From contig CANRXB010000018.1 in NCBI GenBank assembly GCA_947643715.1, positions 1 through 48,689 of the forward strand: 48,689 nt of DNA, read 5' to 3'. This DNA comes from an uncultured bacterium. Lineage in GTDB: Bacteria; Bacillota; Clostridia; Oscillospirales; Oscillospiraceae. The notes beneath the pieces are model-generated. The model made no database searches. It saw only the letters and a list, made by a program, of their open reading frames with translations, and had not been told where the DNA came from. Position 1 is the stretch's first letter, and the number at the start of each line of letters is the position of its first letter. The translations under genes were made by a program, and so were the position numbers. Shown piece after piece: positions 25,071-33,560 of this stretch.

Positions 25071-26015
25071 ATGCAACCGAATATCCTCGTGATCTGCGGC
25101 CCCACCGCCTCGGGCAAGACGGCCCTGGCCGTCGCCCTGGCCCGCCGCTTCCATGGCGAGGTGGTGTCTGCCGACTCCATGCAGATCTACCGCCGGATGG
25201 ACATCGGCACCGCCAAGCCCACTGTGGAGGAGATGCAGGGCGTCCCGCACCACATGCTGGACGTGGCCGATCCGGAAGAGGACTACTCCGTGGCCAGATA
25301 CGTCCAGGAAGCCGTCCCGATCGTAGACGATATCCTGGCCCGGGGGAAGCTCCCGGTGGTGGCGGGGGGAACGGGGCTGTATATCGACAACCTCGTCGCC
25401 GGGCGGCAGTTCGCCCCGTTCCAGGCGGACAGCGGCCTGCGCCAGTCCCTCCAGCAGCGGGCCCGGACCGAGGGCCTGCCCGCCCTGCGCCGCCTGCTGG
25501 AGCAGGTGGACCCGGAAGCGGCCCGGCGCATCCATCCCAATGACGAGAAGCGCACCGTCCGGGCGCTGGAGGTCTATCTGTCCACAGGGAAGACCATCAC
25601 CCAGCACGACCGGGAGAGCCAGGCCCTGCCGAAGCGCTATCGGCCGCTGACCATCGCCTTGAACTTCCGGGAGCGCCCCTGGCTGTGGGAGCGCATCGAC
25701 CGCCGGGTGGACGAGATGATGGCCCGGGGACTGGAGGGCGAGGTGTGCCGCCTGCTGGCCCAGGGCGTGCCCCAGGGCTGCACCGCCATGCAGGCCATCG
25801 GCTATAAGGAGCTCGCCCGCGCCGTCCTGGAGGGCCGCCCCATACGGGAAGGCGTGGAGGAGGTGAAGCTCCGTTCCCGCCAATATGCCAAACGGCAGCT
25901 CACCTGGTTCCGGCGGGACCGGGACGCCCATTGGTATGAATGGGAAAAAATACCAAATCTTTCCGCCGCCCTCGATTTTTCGACAGGTCTCGCCACAGAC
26001 TCTGGCTTACAATGA
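25071..26015 (+). CDS. miaA: tRNA dimethylallyltransferase
   Basis: 314 aa. It adds the isopentenyl group to A37 of tRNAs reading U-initial codons. Motifs: P-loop ICGPTASGKTALAVALARR, VSADSMQIYRRMDIGTAKP, VAGGTGLYI, DEKRTVRALEV and the C-terminal RQYAKRQLTWFRRD. The ATG at 25071 (7 bp after CAGGGGG) is preferred over a GTG two codons earlier. miaA next to hfq is a widespread arrangement and supports both calls. Confidence 0.97.
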   Translation: MQPNILVICGPTASGKTALAVALARRFHGEVVSADSMQIYRRMDIGTAKPTVEEMQGVPHHMLDVADPEEDYSVARYVQEAVPIVDDILARGKLPVVAGGTGLYIDNLVAGRQFAPFQADSGLRQSLQQRARTEGLPALRRLLEQVDPEAARRIHPNDEKRTVRALEVYLSTGKTITQHDRESQALPKRYRPLTIALNFRERPWLWERIDRRVDEMMARGLEGEVCRLLAQGVPQGCTAMQAIGYKELARAVLEGRPIREGVEEVKLRSRQYAKRQLTWFRRDRDAHWYEWEKIPNLSAALDFSTGLATDSGLQ

Positions 26016-26054
26016 ATGCACTCGAAGCATGAGGACATGCCCTGGCGCCGCTGT

Positions 26055-26124
26055 GCCCGGGCCGGACCCATCATGGAGCGGAGCCCTTCGATCTGGGCCC
26101 CGCCGCATCCCGTCCCCGCGCTTC
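26055..26124 (-). repeat. Partial copy of the structured intergenic element (copy C)
   Basis: On the minus strand GAAGCGCGGGGA (26124-26113) is identical to the start of copy A (3734-3745). ATGATGGGTCCGGCCCGGGC (26074-26055) matches its 3' end (3842-3861) at 17 of 20 bases. The central GGATCTTG core is missing. It sits in the miaA-hfq gap, opposite to the genes. Confidence 0.35.
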
Positions 26125-26148
26125 CAAAAAGAAAAGGAGTGCATCTAC

Positions 26149-26394
26149 ATGAGTCTCACCTCTACCGTATCCGTCGTCAAGCAGCCCAATGTCCAGGACA
26201 CGTTCCTGGCTGCCGCCCGCCGCCTCGCCTCCCGTGTCACTGTGTTCCTCATGAACGGCTATCAGCTCAGGGGCATCATCACCGCGTTCGATCCCTATGT
26301 GGTGGTGGTGGTGTCCGACGGCAAGCAGCAAGTCATCTACAAGCACGCGATCTCCACCATCGCCCCGGAACATCCACTCGAATTAGAAGCTTGA
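26149..26394 (+). CDS. hfq: RNA chaperone Hfq
   Basis: 81 aa. The Sm1 motif contains RVTVFLMNGYQLRGIITAFD, and the Sm2 motif is KQQVIYKHAISTI, close to the family's KQQLIYKHAISTI. VQDTFL supplies the proximal-face Gln. It forms a hexameric ring binding sRNA and mRNA. AAAAGGAG lies 8 bp before the ATG. Two strong hairpins follow the stop. Confidence 0.97.
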   Translation: MSLTSTVSVVKQPNVQDTFLAAARRLASRVTVFLMNGYQLRGIITAFDPYVVVVVSDGKQQVIYKHAISTIAPEHPLELEA

Positions 26395-26498
26395 CCTCCC
26401 TTCATGGGCGTCCTTCGGAGCCCCATGGGGGAGGCGGCACGGCAGAGCAGGTGGGCCCTCCCTTTGGAATGGGCATCTCCCGCGCAGCCGTGCCGGGC
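26395..26498 (+). other. Two consecutive hairpins between hfq and the HlyD-like gene
   Basis: The first stem pairs 26395-26408 with 26421-26434 (CCTCCC...GGGAGG, two mismatches). The second has an outer stem CGGCACGGC/GCCGTGCCG (about 26436-26444 with 26490-26498) enclosing a roughly 45-nt GC-rich loop. No T-run follows, so they are not obvious terminators. They could be a processed 3' UTR or small RNA. Confidence 0.45.
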
Positions 26499-26515
26499 AA
26501 GAAAGGGGACCACCC

Positions 26516-27775
26516 ATGAAAGAGAGCACCCTCGCGACCAGGATCATGATAGCCGTACTGTGCCTTGGCGTGGCCGTTTACCTGGCCGTCTACCTCGCCC
26601 AAGGCTGGAAAGAGGATCTGGCCACCACCTATGCCTACACATACTCCCTGGATGTGGGCCATGAGGCCACCGGCATCCTCATCCGCACGGAGATCCCACT
26701 CATCGGGACCAACGGTTATGTGGATCAGATCCTGGCCGAGGGGGCCAAAGCCGCCGCCGGGGACCCGGTGGCCCTGATATACAGCGACCCTTCCGCCCTC
26801 ACCACACGGCAGTCCATCCGCTCCTTGCAGGCGGAGATCGAGCAGCTCCAGTACGCTTTGGAGTCAGGCTCTCAGAACGCCGACGCCGCCCGGCTGGACG
26901 CCCAGGTCATCTCCTCCATCGTGTCCCTGCGCTCGCTGGCCGCCCAGGGGGACCTGACCGCGCTGGAGGATTCCGCCCTCAACCTGCGTTCCATGGTGTT
27001 CAAGCGGGACTATACTTACGGCGATGCCGGGGCCGCCAGCCAGATCGGCCAGCTCATCGCGGACAAGCAGGCCCAGCTCCAGGAGCTGAGCCGTTCCTTG
27101 GGCCAAGTGTCCACCACAGTGTTCGCCCCCGCCTCTGGCGTGTTCTCCGCCGGAGCGGACGGCTGGGAGGGGACGGTCACCCCTGATATCCTGGACGAGC
27201 TCACCGCCGACGGCCTCGCCGCCCTGATGGGCCAGCAGTATGAGGCCGCGCCCGGCGTCATGGGCAAGCTGATCACCGATTCCACCTGGTATTTCGCCGC
27301 GCTCCTGGATGGAGTGGACACCGGCCTCCAATCCGGCCACCGCTACACGCTGGATTTCTCCGGCGATTACTATGGCCAGGTGGAGATGACCCTCGAGCGG
27401 ATCTCCCTGGAGGACGATCGGACGCTGGCCATCTTCTCCTGCCGCTCCCGGCTGGCGGACACTGCGATGCTCCGTATCCAGACGGTGGACGTGGTCATCC
27501 AGCAGTTGGAGGGCATCCGCATCCCCCGCAGGGCCTTGCGGGTGGCGACGGAGGACGTGACCGGTGAAGACGGGAGCGTCAGCCAGGTGAACCGATACTA
27601 TGTGTTCACCGTGGTACGATCCCAGGCCTGGGGACAGGCGGTGGAGGTGCTGTACACCGACCCGGCCTATTATCTGGTCCGCCCTGTGGACCAGACCGCC
27701 GCCGACCGCCTGCGGGCCGGGGACGAGATCATCCTGAACTCCTCCGGGATGTACGATGGAAAGGTGGTACGCTGA
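26516..27775 (+). CDS. HlyD-like membrane-fusion protein, partner unknown
   Basis: 419 aa. An N-terminal membrane helix (about 9-28) is followed by a biotinyl-lipoyl-like half (GYVDQILAEGAKAAAGDPVA), a helical hairpin (about 95-200), the second lipoyl half (STTVFAPASGVFSAGADG) and beta-barrel domains. This is the architecture of HlyD/RND adaptors, which in single-membrane bacteria usually serve ABC exporters. No ATPase or permease is adjacent; the gene instead heads the yggS-sepF-divIVA cluster, with 2 bp to yggS. A cell-envelope or division role is inference. Confidence 0.78.
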   Translation: MKESTLATRIMIAVLCLGVAVYLAVYLAQGWKEDLATTYAYTYSLDVGHEATGILIRTEIPLIGTNGYVDQILAEGAKAAAGDPVALIYSDPSALTTRQSIRSLQAEIEQLQYALESGSQNADAARLDAQVISSIVSLRSLAAQGDLTALEDSALNLRSMVFKRDYTYGDAGAASQIGQLIADKQAQLQELSRSLGQVSTTVFAPASGVFSAGADGWEGTVTPDILDELTADGLAALMGQQYEAAPGVMGKLITDSTWYFAALLDGVDTGLQSGHRYTLDFSGDYYGQVEMTLERISLEDDRTLAIFSCRSRLADTAMLRIQTVDVVIQQLEGIRIPRRALRVATEDVTGEDGSVSQVNRYYVFTVVRSQAWGQAVEVLYTDPAYYLVRPVDQTAADRLRAGDEIILNSSGMYDGKVVR

Positions 27776-27777
27776 CC

Positions 27778-28491
27778 ATGAATCTGAAACAGCGCATCGC
27801 GAACGTGCGCGCCGGCATCGATGCGGCCGCGCTCGCCGCCGGGCGGGATCCCGCCTCGATCGCCCTGCTGGCCGCTACCAAGACCCAGAACTCGGACGTC
27901 ATCCGGGCGGCCATCGCCGCCGGGATCTCCGTCTGCGGGGAGAACCGGGTGCAGGAGCTGACGGCGCATCTGGCCGACGGCGCCTATGAAGGGGCTCGGG
28001 TCCACTTCATAGGCCACCTTCAGACCAACAAGGTGAGATATGTGGTGGGGAAGGTGGAGCTCATCCACTCCGTTTCCTCAGAGAAGCTGCTCACGGCCAT
28101 CGCCGCCCAGGCGGACAAGCTCGGCATCGTCCAAGACGTCCTGCTGGAAGTGAACCTGGCAGGGGAGCTGTCCAAATCCGGCTTCACGCCGGAGGAGGCG
28201 CCGATCGCTGCGGCCTTGTGCGCCCGGATGAACGGCGTGCGCCTGCGGGGATTGATGTGCATCCCGCCCGCAGCCTCCCGCCCCGGGGACAATCTTCCCC
28301 ATTTCCAAAAATTACGCCAGTTGGCTGTTGACATCAGCCAGGAAATGGTGGATAATAGGATAGATATGGACGTGCTCTCCATGGGGATGAGCGGCGACTA
28401 TCCCGACGCTGTTTCCGCGGGCTCCACCTGCATCCGGGTGGGTTCCGCTCTATTCGGCCCCCGCCTGCCTGTGTCGTCCAGGAAGGACTGA
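27778..28491 (+). CDS. YggS/YlmE family PLP-binding protein
   Basis: 237 aa, a single alanine-racemase-type TIM barrel. The PLP lysine is Lys35 in LLAATKTQN; also CGENRVQEL, VHFIGHLQTNKVRYVVG, LEVNLAGELSKSGF and SMGMSGDYPDAVSAGSTCIR for phosphate binding. The family keeps pyridoxal phosphate balanced and has no known catalytic activity. Placement just before sepF matches ylmE of other Bacillota. Confidence 0.95.
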   Translation: MNLKQRIANVRAGIDAAALAAGRDPASIALLAATKTQNSDVIRAAIAAGISVCGENRVQELTAHLADGAYEGARVHFIGHLQTNKVRYVVGKVELIHSVSSEKLLTAIAAQADKLGIVQDVLLEVNLAGELSKSGFTPEEAPIAAALCARMNGVRLRGLMCIPPAASRPGDNLPHFQKLRQLAVDISQEMVDNRIDMDVLSMGMSGDYPDAVSAGSTCIRVGSALFGPRLPVSSRKD

Positions 28492-28536
28492 ACCCAGTCC
28501 TTCCCTTTACTCACGATTGAAGGGAGACCTAGCTAT

Positions 28537-29028
28537 ATGAGCTTGATCGACGAACTCAAGCGCCTTGCCCGCCCCTATGAGGACGACGAGGAGGACGATT
28601 ACGAGGAAGATTTCACTCCGGTGAACAGCGTGAAGGAATTCCCCCGGGACCGCGACAGAGACAGGGATAGGGATAGAGACCGGGACAGGGATCGCGATCG
28701 TGACCGCGATTACGACCGCCGCAACAACAAGGTGGTCAACATCCACACCACCACACAGCTCCAAGTGGTGCTGGTCAGCCCCACCCGGTTCGAGAACGCC
28801 TCCGAGATCGCCGACCACCTTCGGGACAAGCGTACCGTGGTGCTCAACCTGGAGCAGACCGACAAGAACATCGCCCGCCGCCTCATCGATTTCCTGTCCG
28901 GCGTGGCTTATGCCAACGAGGGCACCATCAAAAAGGTCGCCCTGTCCACCTACATCATCACCCCTTATAACGTGGAGATCCTAGGCGATCTCATCGACGA
29001 GCTGGAAAACAACGGCCTGTATTTCTGA
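28537..29028 (+). CDS. sepF: Cell division protein SepF with Arg-Asp repeat linker
   Basis: 163 aa. An N-terminal membrane-targeting helix (MSLIDELKRLARPY) precedes an acidic stretch and then eleven Arg-Asp dipeptides (residues 37-58, bases 28645-28710). The C-terminal SepF domain (about 66-163) binds FtsZ and bundles it (VVLVSPTRFENASEIADHLR, TVVLNLEQTDKNIARRLIDF, LSGVAYANEGTI). AAGGGAG precedes the start. It lies between yggS and divIVA as in other Bacillota. Confidence 0.96.
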   Translation: MSLIDELKRLARPYEDDEEDDYEEDFTPVNSVKEFPRDRDRDRDRDRDRDRDRDRDRDYDRRNNKVVNIHTTTQLQVVLVSPTRFENASEIADHLRDKRTVVLNLEQTDKNIARRLIDFLSGVAYANEGTIKKVALSTYIITPYNVEILGDLIDELENNGLYF

Positions 29029-29050
29029 TCAAGAGGGGGGACACGACGCT

Positions 29051-29749
29051 ATGATGACTCCACAGGAAGTGGCCAGCCACTCCTTCGCCAAAGCCACGCT
29101 GGGCGGGTACAACCTGGCCATGGTGGACGAGTTCCTGGACGCGCTCACCGAGGACTACACCGCCTTATATAACGAGAACGCCATCCTGAAGAACAAACTG
29201 AAGGTCCTTTCCGACACGGTGGAGGAATACCGCGCCACTGACAACGCCATGCGCAAGACGCTGCTGGCCGCGCAGCAGATGGCCGACGCCATGGTGAGCG
29301 ACGCGGAGCGGAAACGCTCCGAGCTGGTCAGCCAAGCGGAGCAAGACGCTCACCTGCGCATGGCCGAGCTGGAGAAGGCCGTAGCTGCCGAGGAGTACCG
29401 TCTGCGTCAGGCCCAGGAGTCCACCGCCGCCTATGTGCGCAAGCTGGCGGATTTCCACGATCAGGAGATGGCGTTCCTGTCCAACCTGGGCGAGCTGGTC
29501 CCGCCGGAGCTGACAGCGCCCAACGATCCCTCCAGCGACATCAAAGCGGCGCTGGATGCCCAAGTCCAGGAGGAACAGGCCGTGCAGCAGCCCGCTGCCG
29601 AAGTGGAGCAGGACACCGCCGTCTATCCCGTCCTGCCGGAAGAGGAGCCTCCCGTCTATCCGACCCAAGAGGACGAGTTCGAACTGGACCCGGACGCCAC
29701 CCGGCGATATTCCGATCTCCAGTTTGGAAAAGACTATCAGATCCAATAA
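29051..29749 (+). CDS. divIVA: DivIVA family cell-division/polarity protein
   Basis: 232 aa. The N-terminal lipid-binding domain (MTPQEVASHSFAKATLGGYN, MVDEFLDALTEDY) precedes a long coiled coil (about 35-150), then an acidic Pro/Glu-rich tail (160-220). It binds curved membrane at septa and poles and recruits partners. Two adjacent ATGs (29051, 29054) follow GAGGGGGG. Last gene of the rightward cluster, closed by a strong terminator. Confidence 0.92.
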   Translation: MMTPQEVASHSFAKATLGGYNLAMVDEFLDALTEDYTALYNENAILKNKLKVLSDTVEEYRATDNAMRKTLLAAQQMADAMVSDAERKRSELVSQAEQDAHLRMAELEKAVAAEEYRLRQAQESTAAYVRKLADFHDQEMAFLSNLGELVPPELTAPNDPSSDIKAALDAQVQEEQAVQQPAAEVEQDTAVYPVLPEEEPPVYPTQEDEFELDPDATRRYSDLQFGKDYQIQ

Positions 29750-29757
29750 ATGAGGGA

Positions 29758-29794
29758 AGAGGCCCGCACGTCAAGACCGTGCGGGCCTCTTTTT
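29758..29794 (+). terminator. Intrinsic terminator of the divIVA cluster
   Basis: A perfect 13-bp stem (29758-29770 with 29778-29790), with T-run 29790-29794. Confidence 0.92.
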
Positions 29795-29805
29795 CCGCAT
29801 AGATG

Positions 29806-29841
29806 AAAAACAGGAGGTATCCGGACTCGGTCCGGATACCT
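29806..29841 (-). terminator. Intrinsic terminator of gap
   Basis: A perfect 12-bp stem (29830-29841 with 29815-29826) with a 3-nt loop, followed on the minus strand by CTCCTG and TTTTT. It stands back to back with the divIVA terminator. Confidence 0.88.
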
Positions 29842-29877
29842 CTGTTCTCATGCTCTAAGTCGTCCAGGGGACCTAGA

Positions 29878-30900
<1,023 letters not shown>

Positions 30901-31014
30901 TTAATAATAATGGTGATGATTGGTTCGCGCGGTAATATTATACTCTATCCGGCCGCCAAAGGGAAGGGGGATCGTCAAAATTTTTTCAAACTTTTTTCCC
31001 CTGTCTTTGCCGGA

Positions 31015-31599
31015 TCAGCCCATGGTGAACTGGATATTTTTGGCGCTCTCCTCGAACGTGTCGATCCACTCGCCCGTGGCGTCGGTGTAGGTGAAGGTGT
31101 AGGTCTTGTCGGCGTTGACGCATACGATGAGCTGGGTCATCTCCTGGCCCTCCAAAATCATGGTGTAGCTATACTGATAAGCTTCCAACCCGCACACCTG
31201 GTCGTTGGTGAAATAGCGGTCGGTGATCTCAGGCTCCACGCCATAGGCTTCCTTGAAGCTGCTGACCAGGGTGAGGCGGAGCATTTCGGCGGTGATGGCC
31301 TTGAACCCCAGATCGGTGGTGGCGTCTTTATCCATGATGTTCACGTTGATGTTGGAGTTGTCGGCGGTATTGTACCAGCAGGCGGCGAGACCTTCCATCT
31401 CCATGGGCTCGAAGCTCTCAGGCACGTCCACCGTGTAATCCACCACATGGTCGCTGACCTTTTCAGGCTCGCTGGACTGCACGTCCTGAGTGGGCTGGCT
31501 GGCGCTGGGCCCAACGTCCCAGTCCTTCCCCTCGTCCTTGGAACATCCCACCATGGACATCAACAGCAGGGCAAACAGGATCGCGATGTACTTTTTCAT
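31015..31599 (-). CDS. Lipoprotein of unknown function
   Basis: 194 aa. A lipoprotein signal peptide ends in the lipobox MVGC (Cys19). An acidic, Ser/Pro-rich linker (20-50) leads to a globular domain (about 53-194) with DYTVDVPESFEPMEMEGLAA and TYTFTYTDATGEWIDTFEES, reminiscent of PsbP/DcrB-like lipoproteins. No family can be named firmly. A promoter TTGCGG-17-TATAAT lies on the minus strand at 31683-31655. Divergent from the CLC gene. Confidence 0.8.
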   Translation of the reverse strand: MKKYIAILFALLLMSMVGCSKDEGKDWDVGPSASQPTQDVQSSEPEKVSDHVVDYTVDVPESFEPMEMEGLAACWYNTADNSNINVNIMDKDATTDLGFKAITAEMLRLTLVSSFKEAYGVEPEITDRYFTNDQVCGLEAYQYSYTMILEGQEMTQLIVCVNADKTYTFTYTDATGEWIDTFEESAKNIQFTMG

Positions 31600-31654
31600 T
31601 CGACTCTCTCCTTACTTATCGTTCTTCGGCCCGAGTCAGTGGACCGCAAGACCG

Positions 31655-31683
31655 ATTATAGCACTGGTGTACATCGACCGCAA
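31655..31683 (-). promoter_or_regulatory. Promoter of the lipoprotein gene
   Basis: Minus strand TTGCGG (31683-31678), 17 bp, TATAAT (31660-31655). Confidence 0.55.
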
Positions 31684-31705
31684 GGTCCTTCCGACTTGAC
31701 AGAGA

Positions 31706-31714
31706 TGGTATAAT
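31706..31714 (+). promoter_or_regulatory. Extended -10 promoter of the CLC gene
   Basis: TGGTATAAT (TG-n-TATAAT). A TTGACA at 31696-31701 is too close (7 bp) to serve as its -35 box. Confidence 0.55.
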
Positions 31715-31765
31715 GAACAAAGATCCATCTGGATCGGCGAAATAAAATGACGGGGAGTGGTCGAT

Positions 31766-33031
31766 ATGGCACAAAAGCTCAGATCCCGGCTCTTTGACGT
31801 GATCCCGTCCATCCAGACCCTGGTGCGCTGGCTGCTGCTGGCGGGATGCACTGGGGTGGCCTGCGGCATCGTGGGGGCGGCCTTTACCTGGTCGATCGCC
31901 CAGGCCACCGCGCTGCGGCTGGCCCACCCCTGGCTGCTGTTCCTGCTGCCCGTGACCGGCCTGATCATCGTTTCGATCTACCGGGCCTGCCACATGGAGG
32001 ACGACAGAGGTACCGATCAGATCATCGCCAGCGTGCGGGGCGGACAGCGTCCCCCGCTGCGGCTGGCCCCTCTGATCTTCCTGAGCACGGTGCTCACCCA
32101 TCTCACCGGCGGCAGCGCCGGACGGGAGGGCGCCGCCCTCCAGATGGGGGGGAGCCTCTCCGCCGGGATCGGCCGTCTGCTCCGGCTGGACGAGAAGAAC
32201 ATCAACACCATCATCCAATGCGGCATGACGGGCCTGTTCTCCGCCCTGTTCGGCACCCCCGTCACCGCGGTGGTGTTCTGTTTGGAGGTGGTGAACGTAG
32301 GCCATTTCCGGTATTCCGCGCTGTTCCCCTGCCTGATGTCCGCCATGGTGGCCGATTCCATCCCCAGGGCGCTCGGGATGCCCGCCGAGGCGTACACTCT
32401 GCTGGGCTTGCCTGAGATGGGGCCGATCCCGCTCTTGCAGTGCGGCGGGGTGGCCATACTGACGGCGGTGGTGGCCATGGCTTTCTGCTCGCTCATGCAC
32501 CAGGTGGGCCACCTGTACAAAAGATACATCCCAGACCAGTTCCAGCGCGCTCTGGTGGGAGGCGTGCTGATCATCGTCCTCACCCTGGCGGAAGGCAGCG
32601 GCGATTACAATGGCGCGGGCGCGCACATCATCGAGCTGGCCATAGAGGGCCACGTCCATGTGCCTTGGGCGTTCGCATGGAAGATGCTGTTCACCGCACT
32701 CACGCTGGGCGCAGGCTTCCGGGGCGGAGAGATCGTGCCCACACTGTTCATCGGCTCCACGTTCGGCTGCGCCATCGGCCCCCTGCTCGGGTTGGATCCA
32801 GCTTTTTCCGCCGCCATCTCCATGATCGCTCTGTTCTGCGGCGTAGTGAACTGCCCCCTGGCCTCCATCTTCCTGAGCATCGAACTGTTCGGCTATGAGG
32901 GGATGCTGTTCTTCGCCCTGGCCTGTTCTCTCAGCTATCTGCTCAGCGGGCAGTTCTCCTTGTATGCCAGCCAGAACATCGTCTATTCCAAGCTAGAGGC
33001 CCGGCTGAACGACCGGTACACAGGAGGCTGA
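31766..33031 (+). CDS. CLC family anion channel/transporter, possibly fluoride-type
   Basis: 421 aa with about 10-12 membrane segments and no CBS domains. The gating-glutamate motif reads AGREGAALQMGGSL (Glu121). The Gln-Met after it, rather than PxxH, resembles fluoride-exporting CLC-F proteins. The chloride GSGIP motif of classical CLCs is not visible near residue 80, where DRGTDQI stands. The later segment FRGGEIVPTLFIGSTFG fits the second pore motif. The ATG at 31766 lies 8 bp after GGGGAG and is preferred over GTG at 31757. Chloride/proton exchange remains possible. Confidence 0.85.
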   Translation: MAQKLRSRLFDVIPSIQTLVRWLLLAGCTGVACGIVGAAFTWSIAQATALRLAHPWLLFLLPVTGLIIVSIYRACHMEDDRGTDQIIASVRGGQRPPLRLAPLIFLSTVLTHLTGGSAGREGAALQMGGSLSAGIGRLLRLDEKNINTIIQCGMTGLFSALFGTPVTAVVFCLEVVNVGHFRYSALFPCLMSAMVADSIPRALGMPAEAYTLLGLPEMGPIPLLQCGGVAILTAVVAMAFCSLMHQVGHLYKRYIPDQFQRALVGGVLIIVLTLAEGSGDYNGAGAHIIELAIEGHVHVPWAFAWKMLFTALTLGAGFRGGEIVPTLFIGSTFGCAIGPLLGLDPAFSAAISMIALFCGVVNCPLASIFLSIELFGYEGMLFFALACSLSYLLSGQFSLYASQNIVYSKLEARLNDRYTGG

Positions 33032-33035
33032 TACC

Positions 33036-33560
33036 ATGTTGACCAAGTTGGAGAGCTCCCAGTTCGACCACTACTTGGACTTCGCCTATGATCATCAAGA
33101 GGAGCGTTATCTCCATGCCTACATCTTCTACACCCGCCGGGACACCGGAAGAGCGTTGGCTGAGTTCGTGGACCACTGCCGCGCCCGCTGGCCCGGGCAC
33201 GTCCTGGACCTGGGTTTCCCGGCGGAGAACGCGGACGCCATAGCCTGGCTGGAAGGGGAGGGGATACCCTGCATCGAGCGGTCCGGGCGCGGTCCCCAAA
33301 CAGGTCATGACAGGTCTATACGATGTGAAAAGGGCAAGGCGGACCACGTTGGTCTGCCTTGCCCTCGATCTCTTCATGAAGCCTTTGTTTCGGACGGATC
33401 TTCGCTCATTTCTGATACTCGAATTCCAGATTGTACAGGCACACGGTGTCCCCGTCCTGCACACCAAGGGCCTCCATCTGCTGGTACACACCGGCCTCCC
33501 GCAGCCGCCGTTCGAACCAGTTCCGGCTCTCGTAGTCGGAAAAATTCACGTTCGCCATGA
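33036..33560 (+). pseudogene. Truncated GNAT-like gene reading into obgE antisense
   Basis: A good ribosome site (AGGAGG) and ATG begin 4 bp after the CLC gene. The first roughly 85 codons look like real protein and end in ENADAIAWLEGEGIPCIERS, the typical C-terminal helix region of a GNAT. The frame then runs through the obgE terminator and 155 bp of antisense obgE, where the residues are implausible (Pro/Arg/Ser/Thr-rich). It lacks the acetyl-CoA loop. Probably a 3'-truncated or eroded acetyltransferase; the true coding part is about 33036-33310. Confidence 0.55.
33328..33365 (-). terminator. Intrinsic terminator of obgE
   Basis: A 15-bp stem (33351-33365 with 33331-33345, one G-U) with a 5-nt loop, followed by TTTT on the minus strand. 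It may also stop the rightward CLC transcript. Confidence 0.85.

Noticed and set aside
28645-28710. Tandem DNA repeat or CRISPR-like array
   Set aside because: It encodes alternating Arg-Asp within sepF with varied codons. No spacers or constant repeats exist here or elsewhere in the window, so no CRISPR array is present.
31696-31714. TTGACA followed by TATAAT as a classical promoter
   Set aside because: Only 7 bp separate them, far from 16-18. The -10 is better explained as an extended -10 promoter.
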